Source: JBARKJ01 sp963698885
GTDB taxonomy: Bacteria > Nitrospirota > JACRHJ01
Assembly: GCA_963698885.1 (NCBI GenBank)
Contig: CAVOSJ010000004.1
Coordinates: 62,001-126,000, forward strand
Length of the DNA stretch: 64,000 nucleotides
Direction of reading: 5' to 3'
Positions 1 through 9,498 of the stretch are shown piece after piece. The first letter of the stretch is position 1. Each line of letters begins with the position of its first letter. The position numbers were made by a program, and so were the translations under genes. A model generated the notes under the pieces. That model had not been told where the DNA came from. It worked only from the letters and a program-made list of their open reading frames with translations, and ran no database searches.

Positions 1-8
1 GTCCCCCA

Positions 9-899
9 CTAAGGGGCTCTAAGAACAGGCGCCGGCCAACTGGGGATACTTCTCGTAACAATCAATCTGCAGCCGGTGTCCGTAAGGCTTGCCGCGGCGG
101 CTTTCGCTGCCGCCTCAGTCCTGAAAATGCCGAAAACCGTGGGGCCGCTCCCGGACATCAAAGCGCCCAGCGCCCCTCCTTTGACCAGTCTCTTTTTCAG
201 GACTTCAATCTCTGGATACCTTACGACCGTCACGCGCTCGAGGTCGTTCTTCAGGCATGAGGCGACAAGGAAGGCATCCGCCCCTTCCTTAAACTGGAAA
301 AGTTTAGTATTATCGGACTGTTTTGTCAACCCTAAATTTAACTGCGAATAAACCCAGGCCGTGGAGACCCCGAAGGCGGGCTTTAAAAGCACGAACCATA
401 TCTCGCCAAGAGGTTCAAGCCGGGACAGCCTCTCCCCTACCCCCTCCGCGAGCGCGACAGGCCACGAAAGGAAAAAGGGCACGTCCGCGCCTATCCCCGC
501 GCCGATTTCACGGAGGCGCTCATCGGGAAAGTCCAGGTTCAGCAGGATGTTGAGCCCCTTCAAAACCGCCGCGGCGTCGCTTGAGCCTCCGCCAAGCCCC
601 GCCGCGACCGGAGCCTTTTTGGCTATTTCCACCCTAACGCCGCCGTCGTATCCAGCCTCGCCAATAATGGCCTTTGCCGCCCGGAAAGCTATGTTGGACT
701 CGCCGTCCGGCACTTCGCCGGAGTCGCAGGTGACTTCGATACCCCCTCCGGTCAGAGTAATTTTTACCTCATCGGAGAGTTCCAGCGCCTGCATCACGCT
801 TATTATGTCGTGATACCCGTCCGGCCTCCTGCCGATGACTTCCAGCAGCAGGTTTACCTTAGCCGGCGCTTTAATGGTGATTTCAGTCCCTTTTTTCAT
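9..899 (-). CDS. ispE: 4-diphosphocytidyl-2-C-methyl-D-erythritol kinase
   Basis: This is a GHMP-family kinase that phosphorylates the 2-hydroxyl of CDP-methylerythritol in the non-mevalonate (MEP) route to isoprenoids, in the cytoplasm. The 296-residue length is usual for IspE. The three GHMP motifs are visible: PAKVNL near residues 12-17, the ATP-binding GLGGGSSDAA at 101-110, and a C-terminal glycine-rich MSGSGPTVFG. The ATG start comes just before the conserved 'ITIKAPAKVN' strand. The stop lies only eight bases from the window edge, so its downstream neighbour is not visible. The first plus-strand gene lies about 180 bases away and is divergent. Identification is firm. Confidence 0.95.
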   Translation of the reverse strand: MKKGTEITIKAPAKVNLLLEVIGRRPDGYHDIISVMQALELSDEVKITLTGGGIEVTCDSGEVPDGESNIAFRAAKAIIGEAGYDGGVRVEIAKKAPVAAGLGGGSSDAAAVLKGLNILLNLDFPDERLREIGAGIGADVPFFLSWPVALAEGVGERLSRLEPLGEIWFVLLKPAFGVSTAWVYSQLNLGLTKQSDNTKLFQFKEGADAFLVASCLKNDLERVTVVRYPEIEVLKKRLVKGGALGALMSGSGPTVFGIFRTEAAAKAAAASLTDTGCRLIVTRSIPSWPAPVLRAP

Positions 900-1082
900 A
901 GGTTTTGGAGTCTATATTCATTCAAATTAAAAGTCAAGAAAACAGCATGTCCGGTAAAATTAAGCGTTAACACTCATAAATAATGCGCGATTTAGCTCTC
1001 AAGGTTTAGCCTCAAGCTTAATTAACGAATTTCTAAAAAGCCACTCTACTCAAAACATAATGTTTTTAGTATTTCTAACTAC

Positions 1083-2300
1083 ATGGCCCATTTTTTGCTT
1101 AAGTACAGCAAGAAGCTCAACATTAACTTTAGGATGCGCCAAAAAATGCCGGAACAGGAAACACCGGAAAGTTTAGAGAACTGGCGGGAACAGTTCGAGG
1201 CGCTTTTTTCAAACCTCCCCATCGGCATATCCTACCTCACCCCCGAAATGCGATACATACGGATAAACCCGTTCCTCGAGGAGAAACTGGGATTTAAATC
1301 CGAGGAAATCAAGGGCCGGCACTGCTATGACGTCCACGGGATATACAAAGACGACCCGCTCAGGAAGGGCGAGGAGAGAATCTGCGGCATATGCGGCGTG
1401 AGGACCGCCCTTGTCACCGGGAAGCCCTTCAAGTTCACCAGGAAGATACGCGAGGATTTTATAGTCGAGAATATCGCCGTCCCCTTGATAGGCAACGGCG
1501 GGATAATCGGTGTGGCCAAGATAGTAGTTGACGTGACAGAACGCATAGGCTTGGAGGAGAGGCTGAAGAAACAGGCGGCCGACTTGGAGAAAGCGGTCGA
1601 GGAAAAGACGAAAGAGCAGGAAGAATTCATGGCTATGATCACGCACGACCTGAAAACTCCTCTCACGTCAATCATCGGCTACAGCTCCATTATCCTTTCA
1701 GACGTTCTGGGGGCGGTGCAGGAAAGGCATAAACAGCCGATGGAAGGAATCCTGGTGAACGCCCAGAGGATGCTGGGCCTTGTGAGAAACGTCCTGGCCG
1801 CGGGCAGGATAAAAGAACAGCGGTTTGCGCTCGACATAAGGCCGATGAAGATAGAGTCCCTGATTGCCGAAACGCTCTGCAATATGGCGCCCCAGATAAA
1901 CGATAAGGGGCATAAGACAAGCATGGAATTTGAGCCGGGCATCCCTCCGGTGCTCGCGGACAAGGAGCACATGGAGCGTGTTTTCTGCAACCTGATAACC
2001 AATGCCGTTAAATTTACCCCATACGGCGGCCAAATATCTTTCGCGGTTAAAAAATCCGGTCCTTTCGTGGAGGTCAGGCTCACTGATTCCGGCGTAGGCA
2101 TCCCGACGGATGAGCTGCCGATGCTCTTCGACAAGTACTATCAGGGCAAAGGGACAAGCTATTCCAGAGGTAGCGGACTTGGATTATTTATCACAAAAGC
2201 TATAGTAAACGCCCATGGGGGCACGATAGCCGCTGAGAGCATGGAAGGGCAAGGCGCCACATTTGCCTTCCGCATCCCCGCCGTCCCCGCCGAATTCTGA
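1083..2300 (+). CDS. PAS-domain sensor histidine kinase
   Basis: This is a probably cytoplasmic two-component sensor kinase with no membrane segment. A PAS domain spans about residues 38-155, a coiled linker follows to about 182, and the HisKA box THDLKTPLTS carries phospho-acceptor His188. A HATPase_c domain follows, with an N box around 'NLITNAVKF', a G1 box 'DSGVGIPTDE' and a G2 box 'GSGLGLFI'. The PAS domain has Cys81 and a Cys101-x2-Cys104 pair, so a redox or metal-dependent signal is possible. No response regulator is adjacent, so the partner is unknown. The start is uncertain: the ATG at 1083 has no good ribosome site, while the ATG at 1146 has AGGA upstream. Confidence 0.85.
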   Translation: MAHFLLKYSKKLNINFRMRQKMPEQETPESLENWREQFEALFSNLPIGISYLTPEMRYIRINPFLEEKLGFKSEEIKGRHCYDVHGIYKDDPLRKGEERICGICGVRTALVTGKPFKFTRKIREDFIVENIAVPLIGNGGIIGVAKIVVDVTERIGLEERLKKQAADLEKAVEEKTKEQEEFMAMITHDLKTPLTSIIGYSSIILSDVLGAVQERHKQPMEGILVNAQRMLGLVRNVLAAGRIKEQRFALDIRPMKIESLIAETLCNMAPQINDKGHKTSMEFEPGIPPVLADKEHMERVFCNLITNAVKFTPYGGQISFAVKKSGPFVEVRLTDSGVGIPTDELPMLFDKYYQGKGTSYSRGSGLGLFITKAIVNAHGGTIAAESMEGQGATFAFRIPAVPAEF

Positions 2301-2344
2301 TTAGTTGACAATCGTCCGTCCTGGGTTTAATATTTTACAATAAT

Positions 2345-3739
2345 ATGCAAAAGGAAATCTGTTTCATCGAGGCGAAGTCGCCCGGCGCGCACGTATTCTC
2401 CGCGTTCCCCATACCACGCTTGGGTACTGTGCTGCTCGCGACGATCCTGAAAGGGATGGGATACCGGACCCGTGTATTCATCGAGGACGTGGAACCTCCC
2501 GACTGGAAGGAAGTCGATTCCTATCAGATAATCGGCATTTCCACTATTACCTCGACCGCTCCGCGCGCATACAAACTCGCCGACAGGCTCCGCGCCAGGG
2601 GCAAGACAGTAATCATGGGCGGCCCTCACGTCACGTTCATGCCGGACGAGGCTCTTGGCCACTGCGATTTCGTGGTGCGCGGGGAAGGCGAACACACTGT
2701 CGTGGAACTCCTCACCGCCATAGAAGAGAAGGCGTCTTTCGAGGATATAAAAGGTCTTTCCTTTAACTCCCCGGCCGGTCCCGTGCATAACGCCGCCAGG
2801 GGATTAATCGCGGACCTGGACCCTTACCCCGCTCCGGACTTCTCATTGGTCCAGGGCTGGAGCCCGAAGGTCATCCTCCCCATCGCCACATCGCGCGGCT
2901 GTCCGTTTGAATGCAGGTTCTGCTCGGTCATCCATATGTTCGGCAGGAAATACCGGTTCAAAAGCATAGAGAAAATAATCGAGGAGCTTAGCGCGGCCAC
3001 AAGCGGCTCGTTCGTATTCTTCATAGACGACAACTTCACGGCGAACAAAAAAAGGACCAAGGAACTACTGCGAAGGATTATCGCCCTGGGGCTGAAATTC
3101 AACTGGAGTGCCCAGGTAAGGAGCGACGCCGCCGCAGACCCGGAACTGCTCGACCTTATGAAGCGCTCGGGCTGCGAAAACGTGTTTATCGGTTTTGAGT
3201 CCGTAAACGAGAAGACCCTGGAACTTTTCAATAAGAAGCAGGGGGTGGACGATATTATCCGTGCGGTGGAGGCATTCCACGCCCGCAAAATCCGCATCCA
3301 CGGCATGTTCGTCTTCGGTTCGGATATGGACGACGCCGCCGCCATCAGGGAAACGCAGTCATTCGCCAGAAAGATGCATCTGGAGTCCGTGCAGTTCCTG
3401 ATACTCACGCCCCTGCCGGGTACGCCGGTCTATGAGGAGTTCAAGGAGCACGGGAGGCTTCTGCACTCGGACTGGAGCAAGTATGACGCGCAGCACACCG
3501 TCTATCGCCCGGCGCTGATGTCGCCGTCCGAGCTTCAGCGGGAGACATTCAAGGCGATGGCGAAGTTCTACTCCTGGAGCAAGATTTTCCGGCACATCTC
3601 AAGGTTCAACTTCTATTGCGGTATGCTCGGCCTCTACGGCAAACGCGCGGTTAAAAAAGGACGCACGGAGAGCGAGAAGTATCTCCGCGAGATGAAGGAG
3701 CTTATGAACCTCCCGCCGCTTAAACCGCATAAAAAGTGA
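2345..3739 (+). CDS. B12-binding domain radical SAM protein
   Basis: The protein has 464 residues. An N-terminal cobalamin-binding fold covers about residues 1-150 and includes 'IIGISTITSTAPRAY', 'MGGPHVTFMPDEAL' and 'VVRGEGE', the usual pattern of this family. A radical SAM domain follows, with the [4Fe-4S] ligands C186-x3-C190-x2-C193 in 'SRGCPFECRFCSV'. Members are mostly methyltransferases or ring-modifying enzymes, and the substrate cannot be read from sequence. It starts 45 bases after the kinase gene on the same strand and is closed by a strong terminator, so the two genes may form a transcription unit. The ATG at 2345 lacks a clear Shine-Dalgarno sequence. Confidence 0.85.
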   Translation: MQKEICFIEAKSPGAHVFSAFPIPRLGTVLLATILKGMGYRTRVFIEDVEPPDWKEVDSYQIIGISTITSTAPRAYKLADRLRARGKTVIMGGPHVTFMPDEALGHCDFVVRGEGEHTVVELLTAIEEKASFEDIKGLSFNSPAGPVHNAARGLIADLDPYPAPDFSLVQGWSPKVILPIATSRGCPFECRFCSVIHMFGRKYRFKSIEKIIEELSAATSGSFVFFIDDNFTANKKRTKELLRRIIALGLKFNWSAQVRSDAAADPELLDLMKRSGCENVFIGFESVNEKTLELFNKKQGVDDIIRAVEAFHARKIRIHGMFVFGSDMDDAAAIRETQSFARKMHLESVQFLILTPLPGTPVYEEFKEHGRLLHSDWSKYDAQHTVYRPALMSPSELQRETFKAMAKFYSWSKIFRHISRFNFYCGMLGLYGKRAVKKGRTESEKYLREMKELMNLPPLKPHKK

Positions 3740-3794
3740 ATCCCTTCTCCCAGCTCTTAAGATAAGAAGGGGAATGGAAGAGATATGGAAATAG

Positions 3795-3826
3795 AAAAAG
3801 CCCGCGACATTCGTTGCGGGCTTTTT
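3795..3826. terminator. bidirectional rho-independent terminator
   Basis: AAAAAGCCCGC (3795-3805) and GCGGGCTTTTT (3816-3826) form a perfect 11-bp stem around a 10-base loop, with a T run on the plus strand and an A run on the other side. It sits between two converging genes and can end both the radical SAM transcript and the minus-strand run ending at 3922. Confidence 0.85.
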
Positions 3827-3921
3827 CGTGAAACCTTACTCAAAAGACTTATAGCTTTACTGCCGTCCCCTGCAATATAAACTTAACGCCTCGCGCGCCA
3901 CCTGGGGAGGGTTATCTCAAG

Positions 3922-5733
3922 CTATTTGTGAATCCCTTTCGGTGCGGTCTGAGCTTTGTTGATTACTTTTTCTCCCTTATCAGGGACGGTATTCGCGGAC
4001 GGCGGCTCGCCGAAACCGGCGTCCTTGAACTTCTTCGCCAGGGCTACGTTCTTCGGGTCCAGCTCCAGAGATTTCTCCCACTGGGCTTTTGCCGCGTCCT
4101 TCATTTTAGCCTGGAACAACACGTCGCCCAGATGCTCACGGAGCGTCGCATCTCCAGCTTCCGCGTCCACGGCCTTCTGCAGCCATTCCTTCGCTTGAGG
4201 GATTTGACCCTTCTTGAAATAAGCCCAACCTACGCTGTCCAGGTAGAAACCGTTATCCGGCTTCAGGGTTGCCGCCTTCTGCGCCAGGTCCAGGGACTCG
4301 TCCAGGTCCACGCCCTTCTCCGCGTAGCTGTATGCCAGGTAGTTGAGCGCCTCGGCGTTCTTCGGATTGAGGGCGATGGCCTTCTTCATCATGGCGACCA
4401 TTTTATCCCAGTCTTTCAGTTTGTCGTAGGTGATACCGAGGTTGAAATATACATTGTCCTTGTCCGGCGCCAGTCCCAGGGCCTTCTCTAAATAAGGGAG
4501 CGCCTCCGACGGCTTGTCGCTCGAATTAAGCGTCGCGCCCATGTACAGGTACAGCTCGTAGCGCCCGGGGTTTCCCTTAATGGCGGCCTTCAGGTACTCA
4601 AGCGACGCATCTACCCCCTCAGTCCTCTCTTTCAGGTAGGCGAGGTGGATGATGGTGTCCACGTCTTTCGGGTTTTTCTCCAACACCTTCTTATACTGCT
4701 CCGCCGCTTTCGCGTACTCGCCCTGGTCTTCATAAATCTGCGCGATATAAAACCTCGGTTTGGGGTCCCCTGGGTGGCGCGCGGCCAGGATATCGAACTG
4801 CTCGATAGCCTTGTCGTATTCCTTTTGCTCCAGGTAAATGTACGCCATGTTGGTTATGGCGTCTGAATTGTCGGGGTTCGTTTTCAGCAGGTTTTTATAC
4901 TGTTCCAGGGCGTTTTCATAGGATTTGCTGTGAACATATAACTGCGCCAGCCGGCTCCTCACTTCCTGGTTATCCGGGTCGTTCTGGAGTATCTTCTCAT
5001 ATTCCTTCTGGGCCGCGGGCATTTCCCCTTTTATCTCATGGACTATGGCTATGCTGGTCAGGGCTGTCTCCAGCTCCGGTTTTAAATCCGCCGCCTTCTG
5101 GAAAGCCGTGATTGCCTTGTCGTACTCCTTCATGTCGGAATATACTCTGCCCATGTAGAAGTACCCCATAACAGATGCCGGATTTTTTTTCGTTAAAGCC
5201 TGGAGGACATCGAGGGCTTTCTGAGGGTTCCCCCCGGTGGCATAGAGGATCGAGAGGTATACGTAAGGGTCTTCCTTTTCCGGGTCGAGCTCTATCGATT
5301 TTCTATATTCGGCGGCGGCTTTATCATTCTTGCCCGATGAAGAATAAAGTGCGCCCAGGAAGAGGTACGCGGGCTGATACGTCGGATCTTTCCGGACCGC
5401 CAGTTCCGCGGAAGTCTGGGCCTCGTTCAGCTTTCCAAGCTTCATCATCGTCTTGGCGATATTTGTAAGCAGCGGCGCAGAGTCCGGGTCATAGGTCAGG
5501 GAAGCCGCGTATTCGTTCAACGCCGTCTGATAATCTCCGTTCTTCTCGGCCAGATAAGCGTTCATATAGTGCAGGTAGGCCTGGTCTATACTCGCGGGGA
5601 GCGGCTTTTCCTTTTTAACAGCTTTAATGTTTTCGGCGGAATTCTTAACGGAGGAGCCCGCCGCCGCGCAGGAGGACAGGAGCGCAAGAGCCAGCGGGAT
5701 AATGAGGACCTTCAAAAGTTTGTTCAGGTACAT
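3922..5733 (-). CDS. TPR-repeat lipoprotein
   Basis: This 603-residue protein begins with a lipoprotein signal: a hydrophobic stretch followed by the lipobox LLSSC, with the lipidated cysteine at residue 22. The rest is an almost continuous series of tetratricopeptide repeats of about 34 residues, each with the 'A..Y.KAL.LDP.N..A...LA..Y' pattern, from residue 50 to about 570. Such proteins are outer-membrane or periplasmic scaffolds, often in export of polysaccharide or in envelope complexes. No specific partner can be named. It lies 17 bases after the tatA stop and is probably co-transcribed with tatA and mobA. The short C-terminal tail after the last repeat is charged and looks disordered. 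Confidence 0.85.
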   Translation of the reverse strand: MYLNKLLKVLIIPLALALLSSCAAAGSSVKNSAENIKAVKKEKPLPASIDQAYLHYMNAYLAEKNGDYQTALNEYAASLTYDPDSAPLLTNIAKTMMKLGKLNEAQTSAELAVRKDPTYQPAYLFLGALYSSSGKNDKAAAEYRKSIELDPEKEDPYVYLSILYATGGNPQKALDVLQALTKKNPASVMGYFYMGRVYSDMKEYDKAITAFQKAADLKPELETALTSIAIVHEIKGEMPAAQKEYEKILQNDPDNQEVRSRLAQLYVHSKSYENALEQYKNLLKTNPDNSDAITNMAYIYLEQKEYDKAIEQFDILAARHPGDPKPRFYIAQIYEDQGEYAKAAEQYKKVLEKNPKDVDTIIHLAYLKERTEGVDASLEYLKAAIKGNPGRYELYLYMGATLNSSDKPSEALPYLEKALGLAPDKDNVYFNLGITYDKLKDWDKMVAMMKKAIALNPKNAEALNYLAYSYAEKGVDLDESLDLAQKAATLKPDNGFYLDSVGWAYFKKGQIPQAKEWLQKAVDAEAGDATLREHLGDVLFQAKMKDAAKAQWEKSLELDPKNVALAKKFKDAGFGEPPSANTVPDKGEKVINKAQTAPKGIHK

Positions 5734-5750
5734 CTTTTTTTAACCTTCCT

Positions 5751-5912
5751 TTACTTCTTTTCTTCGTCTTTTCCGGATATGGATTTTTTAAAATTCGCTA
5801 TCGCCTTCCCCAGCCCTTCGCCTATCTGGGGGAGTTTCCCCGCCCCGAATACCACCATCACTATCAACAAGATGAGCAGCAACTCACCGATGCCTATCGT
5901 CTCGCCGAACAA
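5751..5912 (-). CDS. tatA: Sec-independent translocase protein TatA/TatE
   Basis: This is a 53-residue protein read from a TTG start, easy to miss because there is no ATG. It has the canonical TatA layout: N-terminal FGETIGIGELLLILLIVMVVFGAGKLPQ in outline, with the membrane helix ending at the 'FG' hinge, then an amphipathic helix 'IGEGLGKAIANFKK' and a short acidic and lysine-rich tail. TatA forms the pore of the twin-arginine pathway, which exports folded cofactor-containing enzymes. GGAGG lies seven bases before the TTG and decides the start. It sits between mobA and the TPR gene. TatC is not in the window. Confidence 0.88.
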   Translation of the reverse strand: MFGETIGIGELLLILLIVMVVFGAGKLPQIGEGLGKAIANFKKSISGKDEEKK

Positions 5913-5949
5913 TTTTCAACCTCCGGAATTTTCTCCCCGGGTCAAGTAA

Positions 5950-6657
5950 TCAAATGTGACGGCGCCCTTTGGCCAGGCCTTCCGCCATTTTTAGTTCTTC
6001 CGGCGTATTCACATTGATGAAAGAAAGAAGCCCCGGATCGTACTCCATGGCCTCGCTCTCATCCACGAACAAGACGTCCAGATCCTTGAAAAGCTCCTGA
6101 AGCCGCGGCCTGCCGTTTCTCAGCGCACTCTCCGCGTATTTCAGAACCGTCTTGGAATAAACCGCGAAAAGCGGTTCGGGGTATCTCTTTATTACCGGGA
6201 CCACGGCGTCATGGCCATCCTTAAGCTGTGCAAGTCTGCGGGCAAGCTTCCCGGAGATGAAGGGCATGTCGCAGGCAACAACGAAGATGGTCTGGTTACT
6301 TGCCGCTTGAAGCCCTGTATAAACGCCAATTAAGGGACCTTTTTGTCCTGAAAATTCCGGATCATCCGGCAGGGCCTTAAATCCAAGAGATTCATAGGGT
6401 GCGGGGTCATTTGCGACGACTATCAATTCATTAAAAAATGCGCATTCCGACTCCCCGGCGTTCAGTCCGGCAAGTCGTCTCGACATTCCTCTAATCGGCC
6501 CCTGCCGGCCATCCGTCGTCCCACCTACCAGGGCGGCAGCCTGCCTCTCGATTATGGAAATCCCCCCGATTTCAAGGAATGCCTTGGGGATTTTCATTCG
6601 GCGGTTTTCACCGCCCGCGAGTATCACGGCGCTTACCGGAATCAGGCTGTCGGCCAC
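5950..6657 (-). CDS. mobA: molybdenum cofactor guanylyltransferase
   Basis: MobA attaches GMP to molybdopterin to give the guanine-dinucleotide cofactor used by formate dehydrogenases and related enzymes. The N-terminal nucleotide-binding signature VILAGGENRRM (residues 11-21), with the lysine of 'IPKAFLEIGG', is clear, as is the 'VVACDMPFIS' metal-binding motif. The protein is 235 residues. Residues about 44-74 form a segment rich in Gly and Arg that interrupts the region between the first helix and the 'ELIVVANDP' strand. It is in frame, so it is an insertion rather than a reading error. Neighbours tatA upstream in coordinate and mqnA fit an anaerobic respiratory theme. Confidence 0.9.
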   Translation of the reverse strand: MADSLIPVSAVILAGGENRRMKIPKAFLEIGGISIIERQAAALVGGTTDGRQGPIRGMSRRLAGLNAGESECAFFNELIVVANDPAPYESLGFKALPDDPEFSGQKGPLIGVYTGLQAASNQTIFVVACDMPFISGKLARRLAQLKDGHDAVVPVIKRYPEPLFAVYSKTVLKYAESALRNGRPRLQELFKDLDVLFVDESEAMEYDPGLLSFINVNTPEELKMAEGLAKGRRHI

Positions 6658-6704
6658 AGCTTTAATTTACAGGGAATTGCCTAAAAAGTCAATAAAATAC
6701 GGTT

Positions 6705-7538
6705 CTAGAGGAAGCGTAGCCGGGGGACGTCTGAGACCTCGCCGAGCTCTTTGGCAAATTCGTAGAATTTCATAAGCCCGGCTATATGCTCATCCGAAAG
6801 TTCGTAAGACATGGTTTCCCAGTAATCGACCAGATTGGGGATACCCATCCAGGCGGATTCCGGGGCAGAGGCCGCAATTTCGGCATACCTGCCGGCGGCG
6901 GCTTCCTTCGCCGAGATAATTCCCGTTTTAAAAAGTCTTGCAAGCTCCGGAAGACGTTTTGCGGAGTCTTCCCGGACCATCCATAGCGCATAAACGAACG
7001 GAAGCCCTGTAAACTCCTGCCAGAGCGTCCCCAGGTCATATACCTTAAGACCCAGAGACGGGTTTAGCGCCAGGTTTTCTTTCAGGGCTTCGTCTCCGAT
7101 CAGAAGCGCGGCCTGCCGTCCCTCCAGCATTTCATTTAAGACAGGCCTACGTGGGACTAACTTCACTTCGGTCCCATACCTGAAATTAAGTAGCGCCTTC
7201 AGCAAAACGACGGAGGTGGCGGACGCGGAGGACACCGATATTTCCGCGCCTGCGAGAGATTCTATGGATTTCCTTGAAAAAAGCAGGATGCTTCCGACCT
7301 TGCCATACGAGCTTATGGATACGCCTGGCACGGCCAGATACTCCCGCCAGTGTCTCGCGTACTCGATGGAAGACGAGGAACTTATATCTATCCCGCCATT
7401 CGAGAGAAGCAGGTTAAGCTCCGACGGCTCGCCCGGTACGAATTCGAAGTCAGAGCAGTCGGAATACCTTTTGAGCATCGAATACAGCGGCGTGCAGTTA
7501 GCGTATTTTATCTCGCCTATGCGGAGCTTGCCGTTCAT
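6705..7538 (-). CDS. mqnA: chorismate dehydratase, futalosine menaquinone pathway
   Basis: MqnA removes water from chorismate to give 3-[(1-carboxyvinyl)oxy]benzoate, the first step of menaquinone synthesis by the futalosine pathway. The 277-residue protein starts with the family hallmark LRIGEIKYANCTPLY and has the periplasmic-binding-protein-like fold typical of MqnA and MqnD, including 'VPGEPSELN' and 'GIDISSSSSIEYA'. The remaining pathway genes are not in the window. It follows the efflux permease by 38 bases and precedes mobA by 47. Its presence implies a menaquinone-based anaerobic electron chain. Confidence 0.92.
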   Translation of the reverse strand: MNGKLRIGEIKYANCTPLYSMLKRYSDCSDFEFVPGEPSELNLLLSNGGIDISSSSSIEYARHWREYLAVPGVSISSYGKVGSILLFSRKSIESLAGAEISVSSASATSVVLLKALLNFRYGTEVKLVPRRPVLNEMLEGRQAALLIGDEALKENLALNPSLGLKVYDLGTLWQEFTGLPFVYALWMVREDSAKRLPELARLFKTGIISAKEAAAGRYAEIAASAPESAWMGIPNLVDYWETMSYELSDEHIAGLMKFYEFAKELGEVSDVPRLRFL

Positions 7539-7576
7539 TCATTCCCCCTTTTTCACTCTCAAGGCCGATTCCTGCG

Positions 7577-8792
7577 CTACTCGTAACGCAGGGCTGAAAT
7601 CGGGTCCATCCCCGCCGCTTTCTTTGCGGGATAAAAACCGAAGAATATCCCGACCGCCGCCGAAAAGAGAAACGACAGAAGCACGCTGTAAAGCGACACG
7701 CTGGTCTTAAACTGCGAGAACGTCGCCACAGCCGTCGAGAGTCCCACCCCGAGCATTATCCCGATGATGCCGCCGATCAGCGAGAGCACGACCGCCTCCA
7801 CCAGGAACTGAAGCAGGATGTCCTTCTCCTTTGCCCCGACAGCCATCCTTATGCCTATTTCGCGGGTCCTCTCGGTGACGGAGACGAGCATTATGTTCAT
7901 TATCCCGATGCCGCCGACCAAAAGAGAAACCGAGGCAACGCTGCCAAGGAGTATAGCCATTATCCTCGTCTGGGCTTCCGCGGTGGCGAGCATTTCGGAC
8001 AGGTTCCTGACGGAGAAATCGTCGTCTTCGCCTTCCGTTATTTTATGCCTCTGCCGCAGGAGCGCCGTCACCTGGTCCACCGCCCGGTCCATCTGGTCAT
8101 TGCTTTTTGCCTTTGACCATGATGGCCTGCACGGACGTTATCCCGAAAAGCCTGGACATGGCAGTCGAGAGCGGCACGAGCACGGTGTCGTCCTGGTCCT
8201 GACCGCTCGGAGACTGGCCTTTCTTTTCAAGCACGCCCACCACCGTGAACGGCACCTGCTTTATCCGGATTATCTTGCCTATGGGGTCCTCGTCGCCGAA
8301 TATCTCCTCGACGACCGTCTGGCCTACAAGACAGTTCTTCGTCCTGCCGTCCACGTCCTGCTTGATTATAAACCTGCCTTTAGATACCGGCCATTCCCGG
8401 ACGAACTCGTAATCCTCTGTCGTGCCGATTATAGACGTGCTCCAGTTCCTGTCCTGAAATACGACCTGTCCCGTGCCGCGCACCAGAGGGGCGGCGGAGT
8501 CTATCGCGCTCTCACTCGTCAGCGCCTGGGCGTCCTCGGGCACCAGGGTAGTCGTATTACCCGTTCCCATCCTTGCCCCGCCGGACGTGGTGCTCCCCGG
8601 TATCACCAGTATCATGTTGCTCCCAAGCGACGCTATCGACTGCGCCAGGGACTGTTTCGCGCCTTCGCCGACGGCGAGCATCGTTATTACCGCCGCCACG
8701 CCTATTATTATCCCCAGCATGGTAAGCGCGGAACGCATTTTGTTTACCCGGAGACCCCGGAACGCAATTTTTAATGTCGGTAATATGAACAT
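7577..8792 (-). CDS. MacB-type ABC transporter permease (frameshifted)
   Basis: The permease is split into two reading frames, 8097-8792 and 7577-8092. The first half carries the N-terminal membrane segment and the MacB periplasmic core ('LVPEDAQALTSE', 'LVGQTVVEEIFG'). The second half carries the three C-terminal membrane segments with the FtsX signature 'TREIGIRMAVGAKEKDI'. The break is in a run of five T on the plus strand at 8104-8108. Removing one base restores a continuous 404-residue protein, the usual size for a stand-alone MacB permease, joining '..MVKGK' directly to 'SNDQMDRAVDQV'. It lies 4 bases from the ATPase gene. The function would be efflux of a hydrophobic drug or peptide, or lipoprotein handling. 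Confidence 0.85.
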
Positions 8793-8795
8793 GGC

Positions 8796-9497
8796 TTAGA
8801 CGACACCTGCCTTCGCGGAGGGTGCGGTTTTCTCGTCTGAGATGATTTTACCGTCTTTAAAATGTATCTGCCTCTTCGCGAACAAGGCAATGTCCGGTTC
8901 GTGGGTGACCAGGACGATGGTTATCCCCTTCTCTACGTTCAGCCTGGTGAATATGTCCATTATCTCGACGCTCGTCTTGCTGTCCAGGTTCCCGGTCGGC
9001 TCGTCGGCGAGTATGACGGACGGGTCGTTTACAAGCGCGCGAGCGATGGCCACCCTCTGCTGCTGGCCGCCGGAGAGCTGGCTGGAGAAATGCCTCTCGC
9101 GCCCGGCAAGGCCCACGGACTTAAGTGCCGCGAAGGCCTTTTCCTCCATGTCCGCTCCATGCCCGTTGTAATACATCGGGAGTTCCACATTCTCCAGGGC
9201 CGTCGTGCGCGACAGGAGGTTGAACCCCTGGAAGACAAACCCCAGCATCCTGTTCCGGATTTTAGCGAGGGCGTCCTTGGAAAGTGTCTCTACCGGAGCG
9301 CCGTCCAGGATATAGCTCCCGGAAGTGGGGCGGTCGAGACATCCCAGGATATTCATGAACGTGGATTTGCCGGAGCCGGAAGCGCCCATTATCGCCACAA
9401 ACTCCCCGCGCCCGATCTTCACGTCCACCCCGTCCAGCGCACGGAGTTTCGTGTCGCCGATGGTATATTCTTTTACGAGATCCCTTGCCTCTATCAC
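8796..9497 (-). CDS. ABC transporter ATP-binding protein, MacB/LolD type
   Basis: This 233-residue ATPase has the Walker A motif GASGSGKST (residues 38-46), the Q-loop 'FVFQGFNLL', the ABC signature LSGGQQQR, the Walker B 'VILADEPTGNLDS' and the H-loop 'VTHEPD'. The family powers MacB-type permeases in three-part efflux or LolCDE-type lipoprotein release. The neighbouring permease, adaptor and TolC genes favour efflux. Start and stop nearly touch those of the permease (8792) and adaptor (9499), so it is co-translated in one operon. The reading frame is intact. Confidence 0.92.
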   Translation of the reverse strand: MIEARDLVKEYTIGDTKLRALDGVDVKIGRGEFVAIMGASGSGKSTFMNILGCLDRPTSGSYILDGAPVETLSKDALAKIRNRMLGFVFQGFNLLSRTTALENVELPMYYNGHGADMEEKAFAALKSVGLAGRERHFSSQLSGGQQQRVAIARALVNDPSVILADEPTGNLDSKTSVEIMDIFTRLNVEKGITIVLVTHEPDIALFAKRQIHFKDGKIISDEKTAPSAKAGVV

Positions 9498-9498
9498 G

